From Bacteroidota bacterium (lineage in GTDB: Bacteria; Bacteroidota; Bacteroidia; Chitinophagales; JADIYW01), in assembly GCA_028288625.1 (NCBI GenBank), contig JAQBNI010000090.1, forward strand, positions 1 to 62,287: a stretch of 62,287 bases of DNA. The letters run 5' to 3'. Both the position numbers and the translations under genes were made by a program. Shown one piece after another: positions 32,489 through 44,937 of the stretch (the first letter of the stretch is position 1; each line of letters starts with the position of its first letter). Under the pieces are notes generated by a model. That model was not told the origin of the DNA and ran no database searches. It saw only the letters and a program-made list of their open reading frames with translations.

Positions 32489-34084
32489 ATGACGGATATT
32501 TTAGTAATAGGATCAGGTATTGCAGGGTTGAGTTTCGCTTTAAAAACTGCGCAGCAATTCCCGGATAAAAAGATCATGATCTTTACCAAGGCGAATGAGG
32601 ATGAAAGCAATACCAAGTATGCGCAGGGCGGTATTGCAGTGGTAACAGATTTCCTGAAAGATAATTATGAGAAGCATATAGAAGACACGTTGATTGCCGG
32701 TGATGGATTGTGCAACAGGGAAGTTGTTGAAATTGTGATCCGCGAAGGTCGCGAACGTGTGAATGAGTTAATTGCGTGGGGAACCCAATTCGATAAAGAC
32801 AACGAAGGAGATTATAAGCTCGGAAAGGAAGGAGGGCATTCCGAATTCCGCGTACTGCATCATAAAGACGTTACAGGAATGGAAATTGAACGCGCATTGT
32901 TAACAAAGGTACATCAGTCAAAAAATATAGAAATATCACAGCATCATTTTGTGATTGACCTGTTGACGCAGCATCACCTTGGAAAAATAATTACACGCGT
33001 TACGCCAAACATACAATGTTATGGTGCGTATGTATTGAATTTAAAAACAAACAAGATCGAGAAGTTTGAAAGCAAGGTGGTGATCCTTGCAACCGGGGGT
33101 TTCGGACAAATTTACCGCGCAACAACCAACCCGGATATCGCAACCGGCGACGGCATTGCGATGGTGTATCGTGCCAAAGGCAGGGTGGCGAATTTAGAGT
33201 TTGTGCAATTTCATCCGACTGCATTATATGAGCCCGGAGTAAGTCCGAATTTTCTGATCACGGAAGCTGTGCGCGGCGATGGGGGCATATTGAAAACAAA
33301 ACAAGGCAAGGAATTTATGTCGCAGTATGATAGTCGTGGATCACTTGCGCCGCGGGATATTGTTGCGCGCGCGATCGACAATGAAATGAAGAAAAGCGGG
33401 GAAGATCATATGTACCTGGATTGCCGCCACATGGATAAGGATAATTTCCTTCACCACTTTCCGAATATTTATGAGAAGTGTAAATCCATGGGGATAGATG
33501 TTTTTAAAGATATGATCCCTGTAGTGCCCGCGGCACATTATTCGTGCGGCGGAATTCATGTGGATACTTACGGTCGCACATCAATAAAAAATTTATATGC
33601 CTGCGGAGAATGCAGTCATACCGGTTTGCATGGCGCGAACCGGCTTGCAAGTAATTCACTACTCGAAGCTGTAGTGTTTGCGCACAGGATCTTTTTAGAC
33701 GTTTGTGATAAATTAAATGCAATTAAATTTTCTGAGGAAGAATTTCCGGAATGGAATGCAGCAGGTACAAGCGATCCGAAAGAAATGATCGTGATCACGC
33801 AAAGTATACGCGAGCTGAAAGATATTATGAGCAACTACGTTGGAATAGTGCGGAACAATGGTCGTTTAAAACGCGCGCAGGAACGCCAGTATTTATTGTT
33901 TAAGGAAACGGAAGAGTTATACGAAACTACAACGATATCACCGCAGTTGCTGGAGTTGAGAAATATGATAACGATCGGTTACCTTGTCACGCGAAGTGCA
34001 ATGCTTCGAAAAGAAAGCCGTGGTTTGCACTACACTACGGATTATCCTGAACACAGCAGGGAAGCTGAACAAACAATGCTTTAA
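32489..34084 (+). CDS. nadB: L-aspartate oxidase
   Basis: 531 residues. FAD loop DILVIGSGIAGLSFALKTA at 3-21; KYAQGGIAVV; EGGHSEFRVLHHKDVTG (substrate region); VQFHPTALYEPG; AAHYSCGGIHVDTYGRTS; and the CGECSHTGLHGANRLASNSLLEA block near the C-terminal domain. NadB oxidises L-aspartate to iminoaspartate, the first step of de novo NAD synthesis. nadA and nadC are not in the window. A strong TACTTTTG box stands directly upstream of the start. The 3' end runs into an AT-rich tract of short repeated words shared with the convergent PKD gene. Confidence 0.95.
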   Translation: MTDILVIGSGIAGLSFALKTAQQFPDKKIMIFTKANEDESNTKYAQGGIAVVTDFLKDNYEKHIEDTLIAGDGLCNREVVEIVIREGRERVNELIAWGTQFDKDNEGDYKLGKEGGHSEFRVLHHKDVTGMEIERALLTKVHQSKNIEISQHHFVIDLLTQHHLGKIITRVTPNIQCYGAYVLNLKTNKIEKFESKVVILATGGFGQIYRATTNPDIATGDGIAMVYRAKGRVANLEFVQFHPTALYEPGVSPNFLITEAVRGDGGILKTKQGKEFMSQYDSRGSLAPRDIVARAIDNEMKKSGEDHMYLDCRHMDKDNFLHHFPNIYEKCKSMGIDVFKDMIPVVPAAHYSCGGIHVDTYGRTSIKNLYACGECSHTGLHGANRLASNSLLEAVVFAHRIFLDVCDKLNAIKFSEEEFPEWNAAGTSDPKEMIVITQSIRELKDIMSNYVGIVRNNGRLKRAQERQYLLFKETEELYETTTISPQLLELRNMITIGYLVTRSAMLRKESRGLHYTTDYPEHSREAEQTML

Positions 34085-34134
34085 GAATGAGATAATTAGT
34101 TGATAAGTTGAGGTTATAAAAATTCATCATCTAA
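34085..34134. repeat. Short-word tract between the nadB and PKD-protein stops
   Basis: About 50 bases of GATAATTAGTTGATAAGTTGAGG-like words. It begins directly after the nadB stop and ends at the stop of the convergent gene. It resembles the other short-word tracts of this window, such as the one after carB. Confidence 0.5.
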
Positions 34135-37100
34135 TTACCTAATCAACACAATCACTCCTTTGATTGAAAAATTTGTCTTATCCTTTTTTATTCCGGAAGC
34201 ATAATATACATAGCTATCTACAAGACATGGCTGCCCTTTATATGTGCCGTCCCATCCCTTGTTGAAATCACTTGTTTCAAATAATAATTCTCCCCAGCGA
34301 TCGTATACTCTCAGATCGTAAGAAAGAATGTTTTTAGGAATGAGATTAAAGAAATCATTTAAATTATCATTGTTCGGAGAAAATCCGTTTGGAGAAAAAA
34401 CATCACAGTTCAGGATCACACGAATGGAATCAAATCCTTTACATCCCGCTTTATAACCTGTAAATATCACAGGAGAAATATTTCCATCGATAGTAGTAGG
34501 ATTCGTAGTTGATCCCGTACTCCAGAACACGCTGTCGAAATCACCTGTTGCTTCAATCGTTCTTATTTCATCGGGACACATCACTATACTTTCATCCAAT
34601 GTTACTGAAGGCAACGGCTTAGTAGTAAACTTATATACTATGCTATCCTGCCCGCAACGGTTATCAGAAGTTAGTTTTATCGTTTGCGGTCCGGCAGTGT
34701 TGTAAGTGTATGTTGCAACAGAATCGCTCTTTGCGCTTGCACCATTTAATGTCCACGTATAAGTTGTATTAAAACCTCCCGAAGATTGGTTTGTATATTG
34801 CGCGGTGCTGTGAATACAAATATCTGCAGGAACAGGCGTAACTACGAGCATCACCGTATCATCCATATTTACCGTAGCATTCAGCGTATCAAAACATCCG
34901 GCATTCGACTTCCCGATCAACTGAATATTCTTTGGTCCGAAAACCGAATAAGCATGTGAAGGATCCTTTATAGCCGCAGTTGTTCCGTCACCAAAATTCC
35001 AATTGTAATTTGTTATAGTGCCGGAATTTATAGTGGAGGTATTATTAAAGACTACAGGTGTACGCAAACAAATAAAAGTATTATTAAATCCAAGTATAAA
35101 TTTTTGCGCGATGATATTGATGGTGTCTTCCGCATTGCAGCCATCGAGATAAACATTTATTTTATAAGGGTTGATAGTGCCGTCTACCGTTACATTGGAT
35201 GCAGTAGATCCGTTGATCCACCGGATAGAATCATACAAGCCCGGGTTTACAGTAAGCACTGTAGTTTGACTCTTGCATAATGTAGTATCTCTTCCGAGAT
35301 CAATAGCCGGGCGCGGACGTATCTGTATGCTTTTCGTTAATGAATCTGTATAACATCTATTCGTAACTTTTAATTTTACAGGATAAGTTCCGGTGCCCAA
35401 AAAAGTATGCGATGCATTTTTTGTATTAACAACCGCGCTTTCAATATTCCATGTATTCTGGTTGTTTGCGCCGCCCGTTGTGAGATCCACAAACTGCACT
35501 GTCTTTCGCTGGCAGGATACCACCTCAGCAGTAGTAAAATCAACATGCTGCACCGTATCCATCTTAACCGTTTTTATAACAGTATCCTTACATCCGATGT
35601 CCGACGTTGCAATAAGTTGTATCGCGTAATTATTAAACACGGTGTAAGTATGTGTAGGGTTCTTGATATTAAGATCTGTATTTCCGTCTCCGTAGTTCCA
35701 GTCAAATGTAGTTAAGGTGCCGCTGTTTACGGTAGACGTATTATTAAACGTGACCGGTTTATTATAGCACAGAAAATTATTTGTAAAGTTTGGAGTGATC
35801 GTTTGTACACTCGCATTGATCGTATCTTTTCCTGCACATGTACCTTTATACACTGTTACAATGATCGGTGATTTCTTCCCGTCAATATTTATGGATGCAG
35901 TAGTTTCATTTGTATTCCATCTTATAGAATCAAATGTTCCGGTAGCTGTAATTGTTTTTGTGGATTTATTACACACCAGCACATCGGGACCTAAATTAAC
36001 TGCAGGGTTCGCGCTAATTGTAATTGTAGATCTTAAAGTATCATTACCGCAGCGGTTTGTCGAAATTAATAAAACAGGAAAAATTCCCGAGGTATTAAAT
36101 GTTGCACTTGTTGAGGTTTGATTAATAACCGGTGCGCCGTTGTTAATGATCCACCTGTAACCTGTTGCATTTCCGCCTGTGGAAGTATTGGTAAATGTAA
36201 CAACAGTTCCAACACATAATTGCTGGGGAGCAGTTGTATAACTCAGTTTTACGGTATCATCCATTTTTATTTTCTTGGTGATGGTATCCTTGCAGCCAAA
36301 ATTAGAAGTGACAATATGCTGAATAGAAAAAGAATCAAAAGTAGTATAGAGATGCGAAGGATTTTTTATAGAATCGATGCCGCCATCCCCAAAGTTCCAG
36401 TTGTATTTTGTAATGGTTCCTAAAGAAATTGTGGACGCATCTGTAAAGAGTGTATTATGCCGGTAGCATAAATTATTGGAAGAAAAATCCGCTCTTGGTT
36501 TCGCATAAACTGTAACGAGTGTATCCTTTTGTACAAGGCAGCCTTTCGCAGTTCCTACAAACAAGCTTACATTAAAATTTCCCGGGTTCGGATAAATATG
36601 AGATGCATTTTTAGTAAGCGCGGAATCCGTACTGGTAAACTTCCATTTCCAGCTATCGATGTCGTTATATGCCGATACGGAAGAATCTTTAAACAATAAA
36701 GCATTGCCCTGGCAGTTCGGAGTATACGTTGGTCTTATTAGCAAAGGATCATAAACTCTTACATAAACATAGCCGCTGTCGAGGCATGGCTTTCCTCTTT
36801 CAATAGTTAATTGAACCCTGTATAAGCCTGTGTCGGGGAAGGTATAAATAGGAGAACCGACCAGCGAGGTATCTCTCAGGGTTGTGGGATCGCCGAAATT
36901 CCAGTAGTAGGTAATATTTGTACTGCCCGGATTGGTAAACTGCACAGATTTCCCGTTGCAAACGATGTATGTGGAATCGTTGAGTTTTACGGAAGCTTTT
37001 TTCGGATCGTCCGGAGGCATCGGATGCGCTTCCTTAATGGCGCAATTCTCCACCTTCACTTGAAAATCCCTGATCGTTTCACTTAAAAATGTAGCACCCC

Positions 37101-37914
37101 GGTATTCTTTTACACATACACCGATGGTAAATAACCCCGTTGTTTTAGGTATCCCCGAAATTTTTCCGGTGATGGAATCTATACTGATAGGGCTGTTAAT
37201 TCCAAACGGTTGAATCGCGGAATATCCCGCATTATAAGTAACGTTAGGAAAAGGTGGATCTGTAAATGGTCCGCTTGATGGCGGACTCGGATTGAACTGG
37301 TCGCCTGCTGTATAAGGTGCGCATAAGAAATAGCGAAGTTTGTCGCCATTCACGTCACTGGCTGTAAAATCAATATCCATCGTAGAGTTGATACAAACAA
37401 AATTTGTAGGATCCGAATTGAACACCGGTGAATTATTGCAAGCCTGCATTGCTTGTTTGGTGAGGTTTACAAATATTGCCGTTCCGAATTCATCAGAATT
37501 ATAAACGTTTGCCACTCCGCCATTCCGGCAGCATCTTTCATAAGCAATCGTATATCCTTTGGTGTTGATGGGCAAGGTTGTTGTAAACACATATTTTGCT
37601 ACTCCTGTACAAAATGGCGGGATATTGTCGATACAGCCGGCTGACGTAGGAACCAGGTTGTGTTCAGAAATCGGATCTTCCGTCGGATTATCGACAAGAG
37701 AATTATCATCCAGGTTAAAGACCTCAAAATAGGCGGGTCTGTCAAAATCAGGCGCGGTTGCATCAAGGCAGTCCTTGTACACCAGCATGGTAAATCTGTA
37801 TTTATTCGCGCCCAAACACTCATAGGTCATGTTGCCCCCTTCGATATGTCTCGAATATGCAAAATGACCAATAAATAAAAAAGGAACCAAAAATAATAGA
37901 GTTCTCTTCATCAC
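34135..37914 (-). CDS. Giant secreted PKD-repeat protein with CHU_C (type IX, type B) sorting domain
   Basis: 1259 residues. Signal peptide (LFLVPFLFIGHFAYS), then a RHIEGGNMTYECLG beta-rich N-domain typical of this family. PKD-like domains run from about 315 to 1170. The section 477-1170 is three near-equal super-repeats of 233 residues, marked by WNFGDG or WNYGDG at 506, 739 and 972, a TNRC or DNRC motif near 620, 852 and 1085, and a DSI or DSV pair near 662, 895 and 1127. The final 1171-1259 is the gliding-motility-associated CHU_C domain (FSPNGFSPNNDNLND, then VYDRWGELLFET), which directs export and attachment by the type IX system. Likely an adhesin or cell-surface protein. Confidence 0.93.
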   Translation of the reverse strand: MMKRTLLFLVPFLFIGHFAYSRHIEGGNMTYECLGANKYRFTMLVYKDCLDATAPDFDRPAYFEVFNLDDNSLVDNPTEDPISEHNLVPTSAGCIDNIPPFCTGVAKYVFTTTLPINTKGYTIAYERCCRNGGVANVYNSDEFGTAIFVNLTKQAMQACNNSPVFNSDPTNFVCINSTMDIDFTASDVNGDKLRYFLCAPYTAGDQFNPSPPSSGPFTDPPFPNVTYNAGYSAIQPFGINSPISIDSITGKISGIPKTTGLFTIGVCVKEYRGATFLSETIRDFQVKVENCAIKEAHPMPPDDPKKASVKLNDSTYIVCNGKSVQFTNPGSTNITYYWNFGDPTTLRDTSLVGSPIYTFPDTGLYRVQLTIERGKPCLDSGYVYVRVYDPLLIRPTYTPNCQGNALLFKDSSVSAYNDIDSWKWKFTSTDSALTKNASHIYPNPGNFNVSLFVGTAKGCLVQKDTLVTVYAKPRADFSSNNLCYRHNTLFTDASTISLGTITKYNWNFGDGGIDSIKNPSHLYTTFDSFSIQHIVTSNFGCKDTITKKIKMDDTVKLSYTTAPQQLCVGTVVTFTNTSTGGNATGYRWIINNGAPVINQTSTSATFNTSGIFPVLLISTNRCGNDTLRSTITISANPAVNLGPDVLVCNKSTKTITATGTFDSIRWNTNETTASINIDGKKSPIIVTVYKGTCAGKDTINASVQTITPNFTNNFLCYNKPVTFNNTSTVNSGTLTTFDWNYGDGNTDLNIKNPTHTYTVFNNYAIQLIATSDIGCKDTVIKTVKMDTVQHVDFTTAEVVSCQRKTVQFVDLTTGGANNQNTWNIESAVVNTKNASHTFLGTGTYPVKLKVTNRCYTDSLTKSIQIRPRPAIDLGRDTTLCKSQTTVLTVNPGLYDSIRWINGSTASNVTVDGTINPYKINVYLDGCNAEDTINIIAQKFILGFNNTFICLRTPVVFNNTSTINSGTITNYNWNFGDGTTAAIKDPSHAYSVFGPKNIQLIGKSNAGCFDTLNATVNMDDTVMLVVTPVPADICIHSTAQYTNQSSGGFNTTYTWTLNGASAKSDSVATYTYNTAGPQTIKLTSDNRCGQDSIVYKFTTKPLPSVTLDESIVMCPDEIRTIEATGDFDSVFWSTGSTTNPTTIDGNISPVIFTGYKAGCKGFDSIRVILNCDVFSPNGFSPNNDNLNDFFNLIPKNILSYDLRVYDRWGELLFETSDFNKGWDGTYKGQPCLVDSYVYYASGIKKDKTNFSIKGVIVLIR

Positions 37915-38000
37915 TCAAAAATACTAATTTATTTACATTGATTTTGTTCCTCTTAACCTAATAAAATGTTATCAAATATTGATTAGTTGCCTGTACAATC

Positions 38001-38031
38001 CTTGCATCTGAAATCTATTTTTCTATCTTTG
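38001..38031 (+). promoter_or_regulatory. Bacteroidota-type promoter of carB
   Basis: CTTG at 38001-38004 and TATCTTTG at 38024-38031 with exactly 19 bases between the TTG and the TA, an ideal fit to the TTG-N19-TAnnTTTG pattern. It ends 15 bases before the ATG at 38047, and thereby rejects a longer carB reading from 37987. Confidence 0.7.
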
Positions 38032-38046
38032 TCAAACTTTCCCAAA

Positions 38047-40863
<2,817 letters not shown>

Positions 40864-41153
40864 ATCAATTTGAAGATTTGAAAATCAGATAATTTGAAAA
40901 TGGATTGTTTCAGATAATATTAATGCCCTTAAAAATCACTTAGCCGAATGTTAGATCAGGTTTTAACATTATAATTCCAATTATCTTATAAGAAAGATCT
41001 ATATTTATAAGTAAAGTCTTTTTATTGGACCGGCCAGGAAAAGTGATAGATATACAAAAAATTATCCTGCAATAGTTTTGTATAAACATTTATTAAGGCT
41101 GATGTATTTGTGAAGATTGTAACAATAGTTCTGTATATGTTGTAAATTTAAGT
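40864..41153. other. Gene-free 290-base gap with short-word repeat
   Basis: Starts with a TTTGAAGATTTGAAAATC-like tract of the TTTGAAAAT word (about 40870-40905), then plain AT-rich sequence. No gene, tRNA or strong hairpin was seen. The ATG of the lipoprotein at 41154 has no clear ribosome site. Confidence 0.55.
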
Positions 41154-41747
41154 ATGAGATACGCTTTCATTTTTTCCATCGTCGTTTTGCTTTTTTCCTG
41201 TACAAAAGAAACTAAGGATAAATCACAATTTGAACAACGGGATCAGGACGCTGGGAAAATTGCGTTTCAGTATGAATACATTAATTTTGCATGGGGTTAC
41301 GCGCATTATACGTGGTTTGTTGATACCAATGGCGTAGTTCGATACTACCGTACTAATATTCGATACCACCAGACTAGTGATCGATATGAGACCTGGAAGA
41401 GCACTGATAGTGCAGGTTATATCTCGACTTCAGATCTTCAATTCAACTATGCACTCTGTTATACAATTTATAGACTTGATTCTTCAGAAGTAAGACAAAA
41501 ATCTAAATTGATTTCATTGGTTGATGAAACTACTCTTACTGATTCGATAAATGCGATGGCGGACGCAGGTGCTGCCGTTTTATACTGTTATATATGGGAT
41601 CCGTCAAAACAAAAATATAAACGGCTACTTCTTAAACAGGAAGGGGATTGGGACCGTAGTAATTTAAACGCAAACGCTATGGTATTATCACACTGGCTAA
41701 TTAACAAAGGCGAACAAGAAATCAAACAATTCTTTTGGTACTATTGA
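41154..41747 (+). CDS. Putative lipoprotein, 197 residues
   Basis: N-terminal FIFSIVVLLFSCTKETKD gives a lipobox (LFSC) and a short charged linker. The mature part is rich in Tyr and Trp (YAHYTWFVDTNGVVRYYRTNIRYH) and contains a middle SDLQFNYALCYTIYRL segment, suggesting beta strands. No known family recognised. It is a single gene followed by a clear hairpin terminator. The product is probably an outer-membrane or periplasmic lipoprotein. Confidence 0.75.
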   Translation: MRYAFIFSIVVLLFSCTKETKDKSQFEQRDQDAGKIAFQYEYINFAWGYAHYTWFVDTNGVVRYYRTNIRYHQTSDRYETWKSTDSAGYISTSDLQFNYALCYTIYRLDSSEVRQKSKLISLVDETTLTDSINAMADAGAAVLYCYIWDPSKQKYKRLLLKQEGDWDRSNLNANAMVLSHWLINKGEQEIKQFFWYY

Positions 41748-41768
41748 TATAACAATTAAAAATAAAAA

Positions 41769-41798
41769 AAGGCATCCGATAAGAGATGCCTTCTGTTT
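41769..41798. terminator. Rho-independent terminator, probably bidirectional
   Basis: AAGGCATC (41769-41776) pairs with GATGCCTT (41785-41792), followed by CTGTTTTTT. An A-run stands on the other side, so it can end the lipoprotein gene and the convergent SPFH gene alike. Confidence 0.8.
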
Positions 41799-41813
41799 TT
41801 TATAAAAAACTTT

Positions 41814-42773
41814 TTAAGATTCCGTTCCCGGTTTTTTCGGATTATTTCTTTTCGGATCCATCAGTTTATTCATCGCCATCATTTCCTGCATTGTCTTTTG
41901 CATATTCTCGCTGGAGCCATCGAGGAAGATCACGTTGCCTTGTCCGTACTCGGCAAAATTCTTAATGGCTTCCGTCCACATCGAAAATAAAATAACCGAA
42001 GTATCTAAATTCGCCTGCTCCATTTCTTTTGCAGCCTGACTCATACCCTTGGCAACTTCTTCGCGGAATAAAGCCACACCTTGTCCGCGCAATTGTGCCG
42101 CTAAACGTTCTGCTTCCGCAGCAATTTTAATCGCATTACCATCTGCTTCAGCAGCCCTTGTTTTCTTGATCAATAAAGCTTGACCTTCGTTTTCAGCTGC
42201 AGCTTTTAAATTGCTCGATGCAACAACTTGTGCCATCGATTTGATGATCGCTTCATCAAATGTAATGTCATTCAATTGAAGATCGATCAAATGATAACCC
42301 CACGCTTCGAGGGTCTGATCGATTTGTCCTTTTACATCTTCAACGATCTCCTTGCGGAGTGATAAAACTTCCGATTGTTTCTTGGTAGCGACGAAGCCGC
42401 GTATCGTTCCTTCAATGGTGCGCACTAATGCTTGCATTAGATTCCTGTCATCGATAAATTTAAAAGCAACATTTTTTATACTTTCTTCATTGGTATTGAT
42501 CACCGCATACAACAGCATCGCTTTAAAATAAACATTTGCCTGGTCGATCGTAATTGCCTGGAATTCCAGTTCGACTGAACGGTTCTGGACAGAGATCCTT
42601 TTATAGATAGCTTCAATAAAAGGGATTTTGAAATTTAATCCCGGTCCCATGATCCTGCGGTATTTTCCGAAGACCGTAACCACTGCAACCATTCCCTGTT
42701 GTACAGTGACGAAAGAAAGAAATAATCCTAAAATGACGAGGACCAATAAAACAGTTGAAAAAACACTTCCCAT
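41814..42773 (-). CDS. SPFH-domain (stomatin/prohibitin-like) membrane protein
   Basis: 319 residues. N-terminal transmembrane anchor (VLLVLVILGLFLSFV), then the band-7 domain: TVQQGMVAVVTVFGKYRRIMGPGLNFKIPFIE, ISVQNRSVELEFQAITIDQANVYFKAM, and DDRNLMQALVRTIEGTIRGF. From about 185 to 250 there is a long Ala/Glu/Lys helix (LKAAAENEGQALLIKKTRAAEADG), then a tail rich in Met and Gln. These form large oligomeric rings in lipid microdomains, often with NfeD or protease partners; none is adjacent here. It is transcribed alone. Confidence 0.9.
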   Translation of the reverse strand: MGSVFSTVLLVLVILGLFLSFVTVQQGMVAVVTVFGKYRRIMGPGLNFKIPFIEAIYKRISVQNRSVELEFQAITIDQANVYFKAMLLYAVINTNEESIKNVAFKFIDDRNLMQALVRTIEGTIRGFVATKKQSEVLSLRKEIVEDVKGQIDQTLEAWGYHLIDLQLNDITFDEAIIKSMAQVVASSNLKAAAENEGQALLIKKTRAAEADGNAIKIAAEAERLAAQLRGQGVALFREEVAKGMSQAAKEMEQANLDTSVILFSMWTEAIKNFAEYGQGNVIFLDGSSENMQKTMQEMMAMNKLMDPKRNNPKKPGTES

Positions 42774-42874
42774 AATTATGATTTTAGTTGATTGAATAAA
42801 CAGAAAACGATAGTTGTGCTGCTAAAGTTCCTTGTACGTATTTTTTTTAAAGGTAATGTATTAAGGTGATGATA

Positions 42875-44095
42875 TTAATAACTGACAGGAAAGCCATCAA
42901 AATTATTCAGAAATTGCTGCATGGTCATTTTACGTCCGACGGGTGCATACGCATCCATATAGGTTTGTGCCTGTATATTTTTCAGGTTCAATAAATTTGT
43001 CAGGTTGATGTTGGAAGATAGGTCTGGAACGTTATTCATGCTATAAGGAAATGCATGATTTGTAAGCAGGTTACGGTAGACGATCAATCCTTTTACATTA
43101 TTCTTTAATTCCGGCGGTAAAACAATGTAGTTTAATCCCGCTGCCTTTGTACGAAGCGCCGCATCTTCATCACCAATCACAATATTTACGAAACCATCGG
43201 AAGAAGCAATATTAAAGCTTACATCAGTAGTAGTGGAGTAAGTATAAGTTTTTGCATCGCATAAGCAGATCGAGAAATATCGTACATCCGATGTGCCGTT
43301 TTGTGAATTGTTGACAGAAAATGTTGGCGCCTTAAAACGACACATGATCACTTGTTTTTTATTGAAAGTGATGGGCGTAAACAAATAAAAATTATCCTTA
43401 TTCGGATATAAGAAAACGCCGGAAAATTTATAGAAGTAAACATCCTTCGGGGCTTCCAGCAATCCGCCAAGATTCAACAGTGTAGAGATCTTTTGATATT
43501 TTAATTTGAATTGCGCATCGAAATTTGTGCTGACCGGTGGAGGTGTTGCAACAGTTTTACCGGTGGTAATATCAAAGCCTTCAATGGTTGGCAGCGGCAC
43601 ATTTGCGTAATTGTTTTGCTGAGGAATATAATAGCGCAATATGATTCCGATGTTTTCATATTTATCATCATACAGCATTGTGTTTGTGAATGCAGAAGAG
43701 TCGATGGTGTTCGGGCAAATATTTACGGTATAACTCCTATTTGTAACCGAAGGGTTTGTAGCTGGACGAAAAGGATTTTCACTTCCCGCATCCGGCTGTA
43801 TATTCATGTCAAGTATATTTGCAATCGTACTGAGCGTATTGTTATCGTACACATTAAAACTCATGTAGCGTGCGTAGCCGTACTGTCCTTTTATGCGGAT
43901 GCCGGTTTTCTCGCCTTTAAGCCTTGTAAAAGAATATAAAAAATAATTGACGTTGGAATCCGGCAGTAACGGAAGTGTTTTATTGCTGCCGATATTTTCT
44001 GTCCAGTATTGAACTGCTGTCACCTCGCCGCTTTTCTCGCAGGAAATAAATATGCATAAAAGAAGAACTCCGGAAATGGAATGCCAATATTTCAT
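42875..44095 (-). CDS. Putative lipoprotein of unknown function, 406 residues
   Basis: From ATG 44095 (a TTG two codons before is not preferred), MKYWHSISGVLLLCIFISCEKSG has lipobox ISCE. Then a repeated-strand mature part with FTRLKGEKTGIRIKGQYGYARYMSFNVYD near residue 55-80 and a region rich in Pro and Asn (PPPVSTNFDAQF). YARYMSFNVYD recalls a motif in DUF1214-like proteins, but the rest does not match, so I do not name a family. It lies between the SPFH gene and a terminator; no operon partner was found. Confidence 0.72.
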   Translation of the reverse strand: MKYWHSISGVLLLCIFISCEKSGEVTAVQYWTENIGSNKTLPLLPDSNVNYFLYSFTRLKGEKTGIRIKGQYGYARYMSFNVYDNNTLSTIANILDMNIQPDAGSENPFRPATNPSVTNRSYTVNICPNTIDSSAFTNTMLYDDKYENIGIILRYYIPQQNNYANVPLPTIEGFDITTGKTVATPPPVSTNFDAQFKLKYQKISTLLNLGGLLEAPKDVYFYKFSGVFLYPNKDNFYLFTPITFNKKQVIMCRFKAPTFSVNNSQNGTSDVRYFSICLCDAKTYTYSTTTDVSFNIASSDGFVNIVIGDEDAALRTKAAGLNYIVLPPELKNNVKGLIVYRNLLTNHAFPYSMNNVPDLSSNINLTNLLNLKNIQAQTYMDAYAPVGRKMTMQQFLNNFDGFPVSY

Positions 44096-44159
44096 ACCCA
44101 AAAGTTAATCATATTTTATAAAATTTTATACAAATGGAAGCTAACTTTTAAGCATAAAA

Positions 44160-44184
44160 AAGCCGCCTTATAAAAAGGCGGCTT
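44160..44184 (-). terminator. Terminator after the 200-residue secreted protein gene
   Basis: AAGCCGCCTT (44160-44169) and AAGGCGGCTT (44175-44184) form a 10-bp stem with a 5-base loop. On the minus strand the stem is followed by TTTTATGC, so it ends the gene 44204-44806. Confidence 0.82.
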
Positions 44185-44203
44185 CTTATTATTAGAAATA
44201 AAT

Positions 44204-44806
44204 TTATTTCGCTTTCGTGATAAATTTCCCTAAAGTTTTTCCTGCTAAAGCATATGCTTCCTGAAGTCTAACGCCGGTATCGAAATCAAAGCCTCCGTAT
44301 CCGTTACCTTTAACATTTGTCTCTGTAACTCTTGCAACCGATTTTCCCGCCTTATCTTTAATGGTAAGATCCACATCAATTACTGCAGGTTTTCTTGCAA
44401 TTGCAATGTTAAAACCCGGTTCGGTTTTCAAAGTTTTTACAACCATTGTATAATCTGCATCACCGGATGGAACAAATTTGGTTTGTGTTTCTTCACCATA
44501 TTTATTGGCAAGCTCAAAAAATTTAGGCTCAAATCTTTTTGCCCTGTCTGCCTTCCATGCTTCTGCCCATTTGTCGCCCCTGCCCGGTTCCTTCGCGTTA
44601 TATTCCGCTTTCTTCTTTGCGATGTAATCATTTTCATTTCTGAAAGCTCCGACAGATGTACCATCGTACACAAATTGGACGAGAACCGTTTTGCCTTTAA
44701 TAGGCGCAAGGCTTCCGTTCACCACTGCTACTTTCGGACCACCTGCAAAGGTAAACAGCGTTACTGTCATAATTAATGAGGTCAATAAAAATTTTAATTT
44801 TCTCAT
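44204..44806 (-). CDS. Secreted protein, 200 residues, hypothetical
   Basis: Signal peptide (FLLTSLIMTVTLFTFAGG), mature part with the strand-like VAVVNGSLAPIKGKTVLVQF and TEPGFNIAIARKPAVIDVDLTIKDKAG. A helical middle is charged (KKKAEYNAKEPGRGDKW). It resembles small periplasmic or outer-surface proteins common in Bacteroidota; no family name is offered. A terminator stands just after its stop. The gene on the other side is separated by a 131-base AT-rich gap. Confidence 0.75.
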   Translation of the reverse strand: MRKLKFLLTSLIMTVTLFTFAGGPKVAVVNGSLAPIKGKTVLVQFVYDGTSVGAFRNENDYIAKKKAEYNAKEPGRGDKWAEAWKADRAKRFEPKFFELANKYGEETQTKFVPSGDADYTMVVKTLKTEPGFNIAIARKPAVIDVDLTIKDKAGKSVARVTETNVKGNGYGGFDFDTGVRLQEAYALAGKTLGKFITKAK

Positions 44807-44937
44807 GTTTGTTTTTTTTTAAATTATAGATTAGTAAAATTAATAATTAAATCTTATTTACATAAATTAAACCCATAATTTTGCAATTATAGACAATAGT
44901 CAAGTTTTTCAGGACAAATCAATTGCTTGCCGCAGTT

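Noticed and set aside
37987-38046. Extra 20 N-terminal codons for CarB
   Set aside because: They lie across and upstream of the TTG-N19-TATCTTTG promoter; CarB relatives start near the KSVLIIGSG strand.
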